Positions 12,180-23,600 of a DNA stretch of 64,000 nt are shown piece by piece. The position numbers and the translations under genes were made by a program. The notes beneath the pieces are model-generated. The model worked only from the letters and a program-made list of their open reading frames with translations. It did not search any database and was not told where the DNA came from. The stretch's first letter is position 1. Every line of letters starts with the position of its first letter. Origin of the DNA: Carallia brachiata (Eukaryota; Streptophyta; Magnoliopsida; Malpighiales; Rhizophoraceae); the NCBI GenBank assembly GCA_021464245.1, contig JADCRB010000022.1, positions 397,801 to 461,800 on the forward strand. The letters run 5' to 3'.

Positions 12180-12660
12180 TTTGTGATCTGAGATCAAAGT
12201 CGGATTATTGAATCCATGGTGGTTGATAAGGACAGGACAAGCCCAAGACTTATGGGCCAAGGCCTAAATAATATAATATAGAAAAGGGCATGTGGCAGGA
12301 GCTCATCCAAGAACCCACAGCGAGTCTTGCAAGACACCCCAATAACGAAGAATGCACATTCTCTAATTTCACCTCTCTTGCCCAATAGAATTCACAAAAC
12401 TTCTTATAAATATTTCAAGGAATATCATTTTCAAGATAATAACTTCATATTCTCTAAATTCTTTAATCTTTCATTCATCTTATACTTAATTAATTTAAAT
12501 ATCAGAGTGCTAATGCCAAGTACCACTCCGACACTCCATAACTTTCCTTTGTCATGTAAGTCACAAAGTTCAGCCCAGTATTCTCCTCCTTACATCACTC
12601 AGCCCACCGCTGTTACCGGGGATCTAACTCAATCTGTGGTCTAATAATCGTGTAGCGGAT
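12180..12660 (+). mobile_element. Possible LTR fragment
   Basis: Non-coding segment with the feel of a Ty3/gypsy LTR 3' half: a CTTATAAATATTTC core, then a T-rich part leading to TCAGAGTGCTAATGCCAAGTACC and CCGACACTCC. No second copy, PBS or target duplication was found, so boundaries and class are weak. Confidence 0.25.
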
Positions 12661-14620
12661 CACATTTGATGTCGATGACAATCAGCCAATAGCGAACAGT
12701 CGGACCATCTTGCTACCAGATACAAGCTAGCGAAGTCCTGGACATGTGGGCTGTGCAAGCAAGATTTTGAGCAATTGACGATGACCGGGCTCCTGTTTCT
12801 GGGCTGAGAGCAATTGGGGCTCCACCTTTTCAGAAGGTTTACGTAAAATGCATCTCCCTCTTGCAAGCGTACGCTCTCTCAGACAATTGATTTTGGTGCT
12901 AGTGGACATTTTTCGTGACACACCGTCTCAGTTTCCCCAATCATACGCATATCCATGGGGTGTGAACTCATATTTTAAAATGTGAAAAATCTCGTAGAAA
13001 GCTTTTTTTTATTTTTTTTTATTTTGAAAGTTTGCGTTTTCTTAACTAATACAGAGACATGAGACGGGAAAATTGGATCAACATTGCAATTGGATTGAGA
13101 ATTGTAAAAAGGCTATTGAAACATTGGAAAGATTTGACTGCTAAACATATCAAATTTACAGGAAAAGAAAACTGTTGTGCTTGACAATAACCTTTCATCT
13201 ACCTACCTACACTCTCTAGCTTGTTCTTGGACACTGACGTATGTAATGACTTTGACTACACATCAATATTTAAACCACCCCTCGAGACTCCAAATCTTCT
13301 GTCACATTTTTTCACCAATTCTCTAAGATTTCTTCTGCCATTACTTCTAGAAAAGAAATTCTGTTGATGGGTGGCACGTAACTTCAAGGTACCCGTTTAG
13401 AATTGTTGTTGCGTTAATTAAGTTCTTAAACACCTTGCTTAACTAACCTGCAGATACCTTCATAAGAAAAGTGTGCATTAATTGAGCTTTACTTACTGTG
13501 GCATTGATAATTTAAGCCAAGACTAGTGCTAAAGTCCTAATCCTAGCTAACCGACGTGTCGATCTCGAAAATTGCCACGGAACAAATTTTTCAATGGGCA
13601 ATGGGAAATGAAAAATACAACCACCCAACATCAGTGTTAATTAAAGTGAATAAAAATAATAAGTACTTACAAGAAAAGAAATTGTACCAATGTTAGTTAC
13701 CATTTGGTGTCTATTAGAATATTCTGTAGATTCTTTCAATAATATAAAAGCCCTCAAACATGTAATGCATATAAAGTGGCAATCAGAATTATTGAAAAAA
13801 AGACTTACAAGAAAATTGGCAGAAAACGGCATGAATAAGGTCAAGTTAAGTAAGTAAACAAATCACGGATGAGCTTTTGACTGGGTGATATTAGCGTAGT
13901 TTCCCAATTCTTGGTTAGAAGTCAGAAGCAGGATTATGCACATAATGGCACAAATGATTAACGTAAACCCACCAGTAATAGATGGTCTATTTCACAATCC
14001 CATTCCTTACAATCTTTACAACGCGAAGAATAGGCTGGAATTGATGTGAAAAAAAAAGAAAGAAAAACACGGCTACGAAGAGTTTTATTTGAAAATTTTA
14101 TTTAAAAGTAACAATACTTTCATTTCTTACAATGACACAGTCATTTTTTTGTAACTAAAAAATAATTTTATGTATTTTTATTTTTTATTATAAAAAATAT
14201 AACAGTAGTTGAAAAATTTTAGGACTTCATCATATTTAAATAAAACTCTTTGATTCTCTTGCACTGTAATATTTCTGGTTCCGAATATTTGGAATCCCAC
14301 ATTAGCACCCAAAACTTGGACACTTGCGAGTGTGATAAATACATATCATGCCGATTGCTGATGATGGGGATGGAGCAGTGCCTCCTGACTGCAAGGTTGG
14401 TGGGTTGAAATTTGATTAAGAAAGGCCACCCTACGCAGGGCCTCGCTTGAAGAGACTTCCAACAAAGCGAGGTTTTTTGTTCTGTTGTCCTTCAAGAAAG
14501 AACCATCCAAGTTTGGAAAGTGAGACCATTCAATCCCACATGCCATGCCACATTTACACGCCTTTACATAAATCTACTGCACCAGCACCACAAATTAGTA
14601 GACCTGGTAACAAACCTATC
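12661..14620. other. Intergenic DNA, no gene seen
   Basis: Several 60-70-codon frames exist on both strands, but none shows a recognisable motif or exon structure. The last few hundred bases are the upstream region of the FLA gene. Confidence 0.4.
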
Positions 14621-14629
14621 TTTATATAG
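14621..14629 (+). promoter_or_regulatory. Candidate TATA box of the FLA gene
   Basis: TTTATATAG about 900 bp upstream of the FLA ATG. The leader between may hold an intron: donor-like CAG^GTCC near 14800, acceptor TTTGCAG just before 15480. The distance makes this assignment tentative. Confidence 0.4.
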
Positions 14630-15531
14630 TCTCTCAACTCTCATTAGTCATTTCATATCATTCCCTACTGCATTGGCGCTGGCAATGTGGCATTGCCCAC
14701 CATCTCCTCCCTCATTCTCTGAATTGCTTTTGTGAGGCGAGTGTGTATTTCTGTCTTCCCTCTCATTGGCCTCTTCTCTTTTGGTTTTTGCTTTTCAGGT
14801 CCTAATGTGAAATTTTATTTTTGTCTTCGATCCCAGTGAGCATTCCTTTTTCTTTTCCCGTGTGGCTTTGGCTTTCTTATTTTTTTACTTTTATATTTCT
14901 GGGGCGACAAAGACCTTGTTTTGACTTGCTTTTACTAACTTCTAGTTAGAAAAATTGAAAAGCCGTATTCACATTTTAGTGAGACTTGTGATCTGGGTTC
15001 TGGAAAAGGCTTATAATCTTCTTTAGATTTAGCAGCTTACGTAAGATTTTTCTCTTGTGAACTGTAATTCTAAGTGCTGTAGTCTTGAGTTCATGTCCTC
15101 CAGATTTTCAGTACCGTCTGCCATTAAACTAAATCTTTATTTTTGCATGTTCTCTTATAAATATGATCACTTATCAGACTATTGAGCATCTTTTATGCGC
15201 AGAGCACAAAAAGTTTGTGTCTTTTGATATTCATTCTGAACTTCTGGCAGCGGACCTGAGCAAGATCTGTGTTTTTGTCGGAAGTAAAAGTCATTGCGTT
15301 CTGCGTTTCTTTGGTCTTTAAGTTAAATCGATGATTTGGGTTTGTGGATTCGGTTATGTTGTTTGGATTTGTTAAGACACTAATTTCTCTGTTTTTTTTT
15401 TGCAATTACTTGGTGTACTCTCAAGTCTCAATAATTAGGGGTGGATTGTAATCATTAAGGAGATTGAACTTTTGCAGGAAATTTAATCAGGTGAGGAACT
15501 TTTCAGGGCGACAAAGAATTTTGTGGGAGCA

Positions 15532-16311
15532 ATGGAGTTCTCCATAATTTGTTTGCTTAGTAGTACACTTCTAATCTTGTTATCTCCACCTGCATTTGCT
15601 CAGACTGCTAGTCCTCCAGCACCAAGCCCAACTCCGTCTCCTGCGCCAGCACCAGCCCCTGCTTATGTAAATCTCACCCACTTGCTTTCAGTTGCTGGCC
15701 CATTTGACACATTCCTCAACTACCTTATATCCACCAAAGTCATTGACACCTTCCAAAACCAAGCCAATAATACCGAGGAAGGTGTCACCATTTTTGTTCC
15801 AACAAATAAAGCCTTCTCATCTCTTAAGAATCCTTCTATATCCAACCTCACTCAAGACCAACTCAAGCAACTCCTGCTCTTCCATGCCTTGCCGCATTAT
15901 TACTCTCTGGCCGAGTTCAAGAACCTTAGTCAAGTAGGACCGGTTAGCACATTTGCCGGTGCTGGCCTATTTGCTTTGAATTTCACAGATGTCTCTGGAA
16001 CCGTGCACTTAGATTCAGGATGGTCTAAAACCAAAATCAGCAGCAGTGTGGATTCAACCGATCCTGTTGCAGTTTATCAAGTTGAAAAGGTCCTTCTGCC
16101 TGAGGCAATCTTCGGTACTGATATACCTCCAACTGCAGCTCCAGCACCAGCCCCTGAAATTAGACCTGCTGCTGATAGTCCAGCAACAGACAAAACCTCG
16201 AAGACGCCTACTCCAGGGAGTTCCTCTCCAAACTCTTCTCGTAGGATCACGTTGGGTATTTTAAGTCAACTAGCTTTAGTTGTTTCAGGTGCGCTGGTGT
16301 TGTTCTTGTAA
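15532..16311 (+). CDS. FLA7: Fasciclin-like arabinogalactan protein, FLA7 type
   Basis: Single coding exon, 259 aa. The ATG at 15532 is used; the frame reaches further only through a GTG. Residues 1-24 are a signal peptide ending AFA. A Pro/Ala/Ser arabinogalactan glycomodule (about 27-44) carries AP/SP dipeptides for hydroxyproline O-glycosylation. One fasciclin domain follows (about 46-193) with the H1 motif TIFVPTNKAF, the YH-type FHALPHYY and the H2 motif VYQVEKVLLPEAIF. Several NxT/S sequons are present (NLT, NNT, NLS, NFT). A second short AP-rich stretch, a Ser-rich linker and a hydrophobic C-terminus (LGILSQLALVVSGALVLFL) fit a GPI-anchor signal. It should sit on the outer face of the plasma membrane or in the wall. 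Single-FAS1, GPI-anchored members are group A FLAs, and the sequence best matches what I recall of Arabidopsis FLA7. Confidence 0.93.
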   Translation: MEFSIICLLSSTLLILLSPPAFAQTASPPAPSPTPSPAPAPAPAYVNLTHLLSVAGPFDTFLNYLISTKVIDTFQNQANNTEEGVTIFVPTNKAFSSLKNPSISNLTQDQLKQLLLFHALPHYYSLAEFKNLSQVGPVSTFAGAGLFALNFTDVSGTVHLDSGWSKTKISSSVDSTDPVAVYQVEKVLLPEAIFGTDIPPTAAPAPAPEIRPAADSPATDKTSKTPTPGSSSPNSSRRITLGILSQLALVVSGALVLFL

Positions 16312-17780
16312 GGGAGGATTTCATTATAAGTGATGGGTCTTGAACTTAAGTTAAGAGGGTATATTGTTCATATGTTTTATTTTGACAATATTTTTGATTA
16401 CATATATCATTGATCTTGTGAGATTGAATATGGATTTTGTTGTAATCTCTATCATTGTTGTCTGCTTAGATAAATTTTCACTTCGTCTGCTTTCGTTTTA
16501 ACATATCATACCCTTGGATTCAATCCTTATCTAATTCCTAAACACAGATCCCCAAAAACTTGATATGGTGAGAGAGGTCCAGAATACAAAACATATATTA
16601 AATTTTAATGTGTCCCCTCGTGTCAATGTCAAAGTTTGTTGGACAAAAAGTATGAACAAACGACAAATCCGTCAGATCTATAAATTCATAATTAAATGTG
16701 AGGATAATAGAATTGGGACATAAGATTACCTGATGATAAATCTTTGATATTATGTTAAAAAATCAATTCACCCAAAAGTTTAAACTGTTAGGAGAGATTT
16801 AAGATCATAAATTAAATTTAAATAATTAAAAGAACAATCACTCTGGATGTATGAGAAATGCATGCATACCTTAGCTTACAAGGAAAAGAAATTTTTGGTG
16901 GCCCAGTGGCCCCAAATTGGACTAGCAATCATGTCGTGTATGCAAGCTTAATTGTGAGATGGATAAGAGATGCAACCAAGAATTCAAAATCCTTGGCTTC
17001 TTTACATTGTTAGTTATATGTGTAACGTAATGTAGCTTTCACATTATTAAGGAGATTGTTACCTTAACTCGCACCGTTTTGTTATGTGACTTTGGTCCAT
17101 TTTAAAAAGGCAGCAAAAGCTAAGTATAAATAGACGCAAGCAAATTCCACCTTCTCGCAACAAAATAGATTGCTTACCATGAAAGGAGAAGATGACCCTC
17201 AAGAAGAAACAGGAAAATGACGGGTTGGATGTATGGCACCCAGTATCGCCTTGCACAGCCATCAAGAAAGCCCAGCTCCCTTTCCTATTTTTGAAGTGGT
17301 AAATAGCCCATTCATCAGCATAGCATAAAGAAATAGAAAATAACCATGCCCAAATTAGCTTCTACTGAGATCCGTTCGTAGTAAGTAGTGCCTTAAGTCT
17401 AGCTGCTTGAAGCTCAAATTTTGCACCAATGCTACAGTGGAGATCAGGTGTTGGCTTCTTCAATTCAACTGGAAACCATGCCAGTAAAGTAGCAAAGTTC
17501 TTTTCCAATCAAAAAACAAAAAAGATGAGTAAAATAGCGAACAAGCAAATGCAGTTTACCTTGGCAGAGGAGATGGAGGAACTTACAATCACTGCATAGA
17601 CTAGAATGTTGTCATTATAACTAAAAAGTAATATCAATCTAAATCATGCACATTTTCTTGGTTAGAAAGCTGGCTCTCTTGAGTTGGCAACACAAGATCT
17701 CATTGAACTAAGACAGCTGCTTGATGTTGCTGTGCTCAAATTGCAAGAGGAAGTATAAATGGATATAGTAACCATGAAGA
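16312..17780. other. Intergenic DNA, no gene seen
   Basis: 3' flank of the FLA gene followed by AT-rich sequence. No open frame with recognisable motifs on either strand. Confidence 0.4.
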
Positions 17781-17790
17781 GCAAAACTGA

Positions 17791-17915
17791 AGGAAAAGTA
17801 TCATGAGTTTCCATTCCATTGTCAAAATCTGCAACAAAGAAGAGAAAGAAATTAATATAGTAACCAATAAGAGAAGGGTGGAAAGAGAGGAAAATAGAAT
17901 TTGCATAAATGTGTG
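17791..17915 (-). repeat. Copy 1 of a diverged local duplication (partner 19352-19475)
   Basis: About 120 bp that repeats at 19352-19475 in the same orientation at roughly 80% identity. Shared words include GTATCATGAGT and AGAGAAAGAAAT. On the minus strand both copies have an acceptor-like TGCAG or TGTAG followed by an exon-like start (DFDNGMETHDTFPS versus DFGNRMDTHDTHPS). They may be duplicated exons of an unidentified minus-strand locus. Confidence 0.6.
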
Positions 17916-18632
17916 GCCCCCCACTACCAGCCTGTTCCAGTGAAGAAAGCTAAGTTACTCAAGAGTTGCTACATTGACTCTTTCCTCCATGCTCTCCTTT
18001 TTATCCACTATTGGCACAAAATAATGACCAAGTTGAATTTATCAATTGGCTTTGAGTTTGCAGTATAAACTTTATCTGAAGCAACGAAGTCCCGTGCTGT
18101 ATCATTATGTTGCTGAAAAGACCAGTAGAAGCTGAAAATAACTGAGGACATAAGTAATTAAGTCATATCGCAATCCTTGCACTTGATTTTAGGATTAAAG
18201 TTCCTCATTTTTTCTGCGAATGACATTCACATCCAATGGGTATCATCAAACAGTGAAGGAACAGAAACAACGTTAAAGAAGGGCTGAAAAAATCAGTAAC
18301 ACTACCATTGAGTCTCCAGGACTGAATAAAACTTCTTTATCCATTCTTTGTTACTGACACTGTCCAACATTGAGGTGGGGGTTTGAAAGCAATTCACAGT
18401 TGTGGTGTTCGGTTATGGGTTGCCTGAAATATCTGAATGGTACCCTGTAACACTTGAAATGCTGCATCGACAAAGCTTTCTTGCACATGAGATTTTGTTC
18501 ATGGTCAATCAATCATTGAGTCATGAATATTGTGGTCGACATTCAAATCATGTCTAACTCTTGGAAAATGACTTAATTAAAAAATTAGAAACTCGTGAAG
18601 TAATTTATGTGAATGACACAATCAAAAAATAA

Positions 18633-18895
18633 TCAGCTTCCACGACACACACCTGTAGCCGGAACAGCTGCAACACTAACCATGGCAGCAAGTGAGATAC
18701 ACTGTATATAAATCATGACAACCTGTGGAGATTTCATTGTGTCAACCAATAAACCGACGTCGACTTTTACAGCAAAATGAACTACAATTGGACAAAAAAG
18801 TGGTAACATTTCCAGTCCAAAATCTTCGAAGTAGCAAAGGAAAAAAGGGGAATATAACAAGTTAGTCTAATACTCACGGAAATTCATGCTCCCAC
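18633..18895 (-). other. Exon-like hydrophobic segments, unidentified
   Basis: On the minus strand, after a CCACAG acceptor near 18728, a short open stretch encodes VVMIYIQCISLAAMVSVAAV, a possible membrane segment. It ends at a GTGTGTG donor-like site near 18655. A further small piece upstream (near 18880-18920) could encode LLLILVGVGA in one frame. No family is recognised. It could equally be non-coding. Confidence 0.2.
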
Positions 18896-19351
18896 ACCAA
18901 CTAAAATCAGAAGCAAGCCTGCTGGAAAAGACAAGATCATTCGTTCATGAGAGGAAATCTACTTTAAAATGATCTGATTATTTAGTGGACAAACATTTGT
19001 ACTGCCGCTCAGCACAAACCTGGGAGTCCACTCTGCACAGAATCTTTGTAACCTCTGTAAAGCCAACAAGAAGCATAAAATTCTAATAAATGTTCACAAT
19101 TTTTTTTTTAAAAACTCCTTTTAAACAATAGTTAATGTATCCCATGCATGGATGTACCCATCTAAAATAGAAATATTAAGATGGATGTATCCACTTGACT
19201 CAAGGAAACTCAAGAAATCCATAAAACAATAAACTTTCACAAAACTTTCCAAATATAACAATGAAGCACAGTAATTAGTTTTTAACATTAATATACAGAG
19301 ATAACCCCTACAGAATTAAAGATAAATCTTTGCCAATCAAAGAAGAGAAAG

Positions 19352-19475
19352 ATTGAAGGATGAGTATCATGAGTATCCATTCTATTGCCAAAATCTACAA
19401 CAAAGAGAAAGAAATGGATAGAGTAACCAATAAGAAAAAGGTGCAAAAAGAGAAAAATGTAATTTGCATTAATTA
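19352..19475 (-). repeat. Copy 2 of the diverged local duplication (partner 17791-17915)
   Basis: See the partner copy. The spacing of about 1.56 kb suggests an old tandem duplication. The young LTR element landed about 180 bp to the right of this copy. Confidence 0.6.
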
Positions 19476-19653
19476 ATTACTTGCCCATGACAAGTATTAT
19501 TGTTGCACAACACATTGTAATGAGGATTGTGCTATTAAAATGCCCTTGCCCATACCTATGGCTCTTGATTTGTTAAATTAAAAATTTTTGTTAGCAGCTT
19601 TTACCATAACTAGCAGGTTTTACCATCACAAGACCTTTCAAGCTGTTGTGTTT

Positions 19654-20016
19654 TGATAGAATTGGTGCTACTGCATTTGTTCAAAGTTCCCTCTAGAATT
19701 TAAAGTTTAACTTTCAAAATTTGAAATGTAAGAGCTGTTACATAACAGCTAGTTTGTTGCCACTTTTTTGCTGTAACATCTCTATATATAAGGAGACTTT
19801 GATGTTAATGAATGTAGAAGAAATCATTTTCAGATTCTCTTCTCCTTGCTGCAAGTGTCCAGCAAGCTTTTACTCTTTCTGTAGCTTCATTTCTCTGCTG
19901 TAATTTTTCTATATCTTTGTCTCTGCTGCACTTTCTTGCTGCAATGCTCATGCTACTCATTCAATGCCTCATTTTCAGCTTCAATGCTTTCCCTTTCATC
20001 CCTCATCAAACCAACA
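19654..20016 (+). repeat. 5' LTR of the TRIM-like element
   Basis: Begins TGATAG and ends CCAACA, the usual TG...CA form. A TATA-like TATATATAAGG at about 19793 is the probable LTR promoter. Confidence 0.95.
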
Positions 20017-20019
20017 AAG

Positions 20020-20031
20020 TGGTATCAGAGC
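20020..20031 (+). other. Primer binding site (Met-initiator tRNA)
   Basis: TGGTATCAGAGC, the standard plant LTR-retrotransposon PBS, three bases after the 5' LTR. Confidence 0.95.
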
Positions 20032-20682
20032 ATAATGATCTTGAGGGGCCTGTGATCTTTCAACAAAAATCAGCCACATTCCCTAAAAATCAGAACATCA
20101 TTTTACTGCTATCATTTCCAGCAGTAGATCATCATCTTTGTTCCTTTCATTCTCTGCAGCAACTCTTTTCCACCACTCTCAAAAGCTCAGCTGCATTTTC
20201 TATCCTCAAAGACCATCCCTTTTCTCAAAAATCATCTCAAAAACATCATCAAATCTGGTCACAAACCAGAAACTTTCAAGCCTCCTCAAAATGTCAAAAA
20301 CTCAAATCAAAAACAGAAATTTCTCATTGCTCATGCATCATTCATATAAAACCTTTCATCAAAGCACCAATGACCTCCATCTTGAGTTCGGGAGGCTAAA
20401 GAATGAACTCACCCATCAATGCCCTCTATCATGAGTTCGAGAGGTTAAAAAATGAACTCCAATACCATTCCTGCTGCAAAGTCTGTACAGGGATGTTCAT
20501 GCCATCAACAACAACAAACTCAACAACTTTCATCAAATTTCAGCTCCCATCTTTACAATTCAGGAGAAGCAACACTCAAGAGCATCAAATCAAGCTTATG
20601 ATTCATCCATCAAGGAGGAGCAATCAAAGAAGAATCACATCAGTTTTATCAAAGAACTTTTTATTTTCAATGCATCATCACC

Positions 20683-20691
20683 AAGGAGGAG
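20683..20691 (+). other. Polypurine tract of the TRIM-like element
   Basis: AAGGAGGAG directly before the 3' LTR. Confidence 0.85.
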
Positions 20692-21054
20692 TGATAGAAT
20701 TGGTGCTGCTGCATTTGTTCAAAGTTCCCTCTAGAATTTAAAGTTTAACTTTCAAAATTTGAAATGTAAGAGCTGTTACATAACAGCTAGTTTGTTGCCA
20801 CTTTTTTGCTGTAACATCTCTATATATAAGGAGACTTTGATGTTAATGAATGTAGAAGAAATCATTTTCAGATTCTCTTCTCCTTGCTGCAAGTGTCCAG
20901 CAAGCTTTTACTCTTTCTGTAGCTTCATTTCTCTGCTGTAATTTTTCTATATCTTTGTCTCTGCTGCACTTTCTTGCTGCAATGCTCATGCTACTCATTC
21001 AATGCCTCATTTTCAGCTTCAATGCTTTCCCTTTCATCCCTCATCAAACCAACA
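20692..21054 (+). repeat. 3' LTR of the TRIM-like element
   Basis: Same length as the 5' LTR. The only mismatch seen is at LTR base 17 (A in the left copy, G in the right). Confidence 0.95.
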
Positions 21055-21273
21055 TGTTTATCCATATGAGATTAAAGGAGAAGCGTAAAATGAAAACATG
21101 GAATAGAGACAGATGAGGAAAATAATGTGAAGCTAATAAACCTTGACAAAGACGCAGATGAGGAGAAGACAGAGAAAGAGAGAGAGCAGGCTAAAAACCA
21201 TTCATCTCAAATGGCTACACCAGATTTCATGGTCTAATTAGCCAGAAATAATTAATTCAGAAACATAGTAAAA

Positions 21274-21375
21274 GTTGTTGGAGGTTACCGTAGGTGTCGG
21301 ATGCATTGTACAATCACAGCTCAAGGTTGTTGGAGGTTACTGTAGGTATTGGATGCATTGTACAATCGTGGAGCT
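21274..21375. repeat. Two-copy tandem repeat, about 54-bp period
   Basis: GTTGTTGGAGGTTACYGTAGGTRTYGGATGCATTGTACAATC occurs twice head to tail, followed by related AGCTGTGAGCTGC or ACAGCTC words. Only a few bases differ. Confidence 0.8.
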
Positions 21376-22300
21376 GTGAGCTGCAACTAGAAACAAGTTA
21401 TCTGTCAAAATTAACTCACTGAAAGAAGCTTTGTCCAAACGTATTCTGCTTGTGTGAATGGCAAAGGCAGACTGATTCTTGAAGAGCCATCAAATCACTC
21501 TTCATTTCCCGCCTTTCTTAATTCCATGAACCACACGAGGATCTGCAAAGAAGAGCGCCATGTTGTGTGCTGTGCCAGTTATTTGGCATTTTTAGACTGC
21601 CGCAAACCAGGATCTGTGTCCTAAATAGTCCCAAATCCCTTGGAATCATTCTTCCATCAGAAGAACTGTAACTCATGACAACACTGAAATCCTTCTCCCC
21701 ATAAATAACTATTTTAGACTCTTCTAAGCCTTCATCTGATTCCTATAACAAAAGCATAAATGCTGATAACATAAATATCTTAAAAAGACTTAAAAACTGG
21801 AAGTAAGATACATCTGCAAAATTAAATCCAGAAAAGGCCATAACCTGAAACTGCCTGCTTAAGTGTATTAAATTTTAAGACATCCGGCCAGTATTTTTGT
21901 ACCAAATAAACAGAATTGGGACAAATGATTTGTGTGACCTGCATCTATTCTAATTGAAGAAGAACTAAATAAAGAAGAAAACTTATGCTTAGTTTACTTT
22001 GTGATTGTAATTCTTTCAGATGTGGCCTTCATGCATAATTTTTTTTTTTTTTTTTAAGAGAATGAGAGTTGGGCAGCTACCATATCTAATATTATTCTCT
22101 TGACATATGTCATAATTATGGGTACAGCCACTATGGCTGTAATGAACTGCAGCTCATGTGTCATAAGTAGTTATGCCAGGCTTAACATCAAAGCCAACTT
22201 CATCATCACTCATATGGTTCCAGAGATCTACAGACAACAATTGCTTCCATTCTGAAAGTGAGAAGCAAATTACAATTGCTGCATCATCTTTAGCAAGAGC

Positions 22301-22875
22301 TGTTGGGCAGCGGAAGCGCGGACATCAACAAAAATATAGAAGTGTAGGGAAAAAAAAAATGGACACACAAATATAACGTGGTTCGGCTTAAAGCTTACGT
22401 CCACGGGCGAAGACGGACAGAAATTTTATTAACAAAGCAAATAAGAATTACAGTGTCTCACAATACCCAAAAGCCCGATACACCCAAATAGACACTCACT
22501 GTATTTGCAACAAACCTCACAATACACGAGAGTGCGGAACTCAAAAACAAAAGAGTAACTCTACTCTTAGTCCCTCTCTAAACCTCTCGGATGCACACCT
22601 CTCAAGTGGCTTACCTTGCAAATGAGATTGACAACATATATAAAGGCTCCAACCATGCACAAAAGGTCAAATCAATCTCACAAATTATGCCTCAAATCAT
22701 GCCCCAAATCATGCCACAACTTATGGATGCCAATAATTAAAGTCCCACAAATGAAGCCACAAATTATGGATGATGTTGGCCAATTTTAAAAGTGAACACA
22801 CACTCTACAAAATGGACTTTTGCTTCTTTTATTTCTTTTCCACCAACAACACCAAATACAGGTTGGACTACAACA
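22301..22875 (+). mobile_element. Solo LTR, Ty1/copia-like (575 bp)
   Basis: Starts TGTTG and ends CAACA, a perfect 5-bp terminal inverted repeat. It is flanked by the 5-bp target duplication AGAGC (22296-22300 and 22876-22880). It contains the ACGTGGTTCGGC...ACGTCCACGGG words common in plant copia LTRs. A TATATAAA box at 22637-22644 gives the + orientation. No PBS or PPT adjoins it, so this is a solo LTR left by recombination. It splits an exon-like stretch of the minus-strand locus. Confidence 0.88.
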
Positions 22876-23288
22876 AGAGCATCCTTGCAAGCATAACTAG
22901 AAAGGATATAGAAAAACATAGCAATATTAATAATGTTAGTTACAGAAAGAATTTGAAAAGAAAATTGATACCGATGTGAGTATTTAGGACAACAGGAGCA
23001 TCTTTTATCAGAATTGAAGGTGCAGGTGACTATTACGAATTTCAGACAAAGCCAAAATGTTCTCAAGAGGAACCTTAGATGCAGCTCTGTCCGCAATCTT
23101 CCTCTGCCACATTCTACCAAAGGAGAATTTTTGGGCCAGCAAATTAGTAGGAACTGCATCAACTAAACGAGAATTCCCACTTCAAGGTCGGTATCAATGA
23201 CTTCAGTACTTAACAGAACTCAATTTTCCAGCAATATAAAGTGCCGAGGTAATAACATCAGAAAAGAGGGAGGGGAGAACAAAACACG

Positions 23289-23600
23289 GCACTAATATAG
23301 TGAAAAAAAAAAAAGAACCTTTACTAGCAGATGCCATCAGAGAGATCAGGTCACTAATCCAGACAGTTATTTCATCAAAATCCTTCAGAGTGCCAAACTT
23401 CCTCTGTCTGCACTGTAAATTGACGGAAAGAAAAAAAAAAACTCAAGTTAAATAGACAGTTGTCATCCAAGACAAGCATTAATGCACTAATATGGTAGAG
23501 AAAAATACATAAGCAACCTTTATTAGCAGATGCCATTAGCGAAAACAGGTCAATAATCTTGACAGTTCTTTCATCAAAATCCTTCACTGTACGAAAGCAT
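23289..23600 (-). repeat. Tandem duplication, about 197-bp period
   Basis: The block 23289-23400 is repeated at 23485-23600. Shared features are GCACTAATATRGT, a run of A, and CCTTTAYTAGCAGATGCCAT. Each copy holds one exon-like piece of the unidentified minus-strand locus (KDFDE...LMASA), so it looks like exon duplication. Confidence 0.75.

Larger units (their letters stand above)
19654..21054 (+). mobile_element. Young TRIM-like non-autonomous LTR retrotransposon (1401 bp)
   Basis: Complete element: left LTR 19654-20016, internal region 20017-20691 (675 bp), right LTR 20692-21054. The 5-bp target duplication TGTTT lies at 19649-19653 and 21055-21059. The primer binding site TGGTATCAGAGC (initiator Met tRNA type) starts at 20020, and a polypurine tract AAGGAGGAG abuts the right LTR. 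The two LTRs are both 363 bp and differ at one base that I can find, so insertion is recent. No gag, protease, RT, integrase or RNase H motif is visible, so it must be moved in trans. LTRs are longer than in classical TRIMs (about 100-250 bp), but total length is TRIM-like. The internal part carries a short imperfect duplication (20384-20410 and 20433-20459). Confidence 0.95.

Noticed and set aside
19917..20399. 160-codon + frame across the left LTR and internal part of the TRIM-like element
   Set aside because: It crosses the LTR/PBS border and shows no gag motif such as a CCHC knuckle; probably chance openness of a T/C-rich sequence.
22764..23162. 132-codon minus frame
   Set aside because: It runs from an exon-like piece through intron-like DNA into the solo LTR, so it is not one protein.
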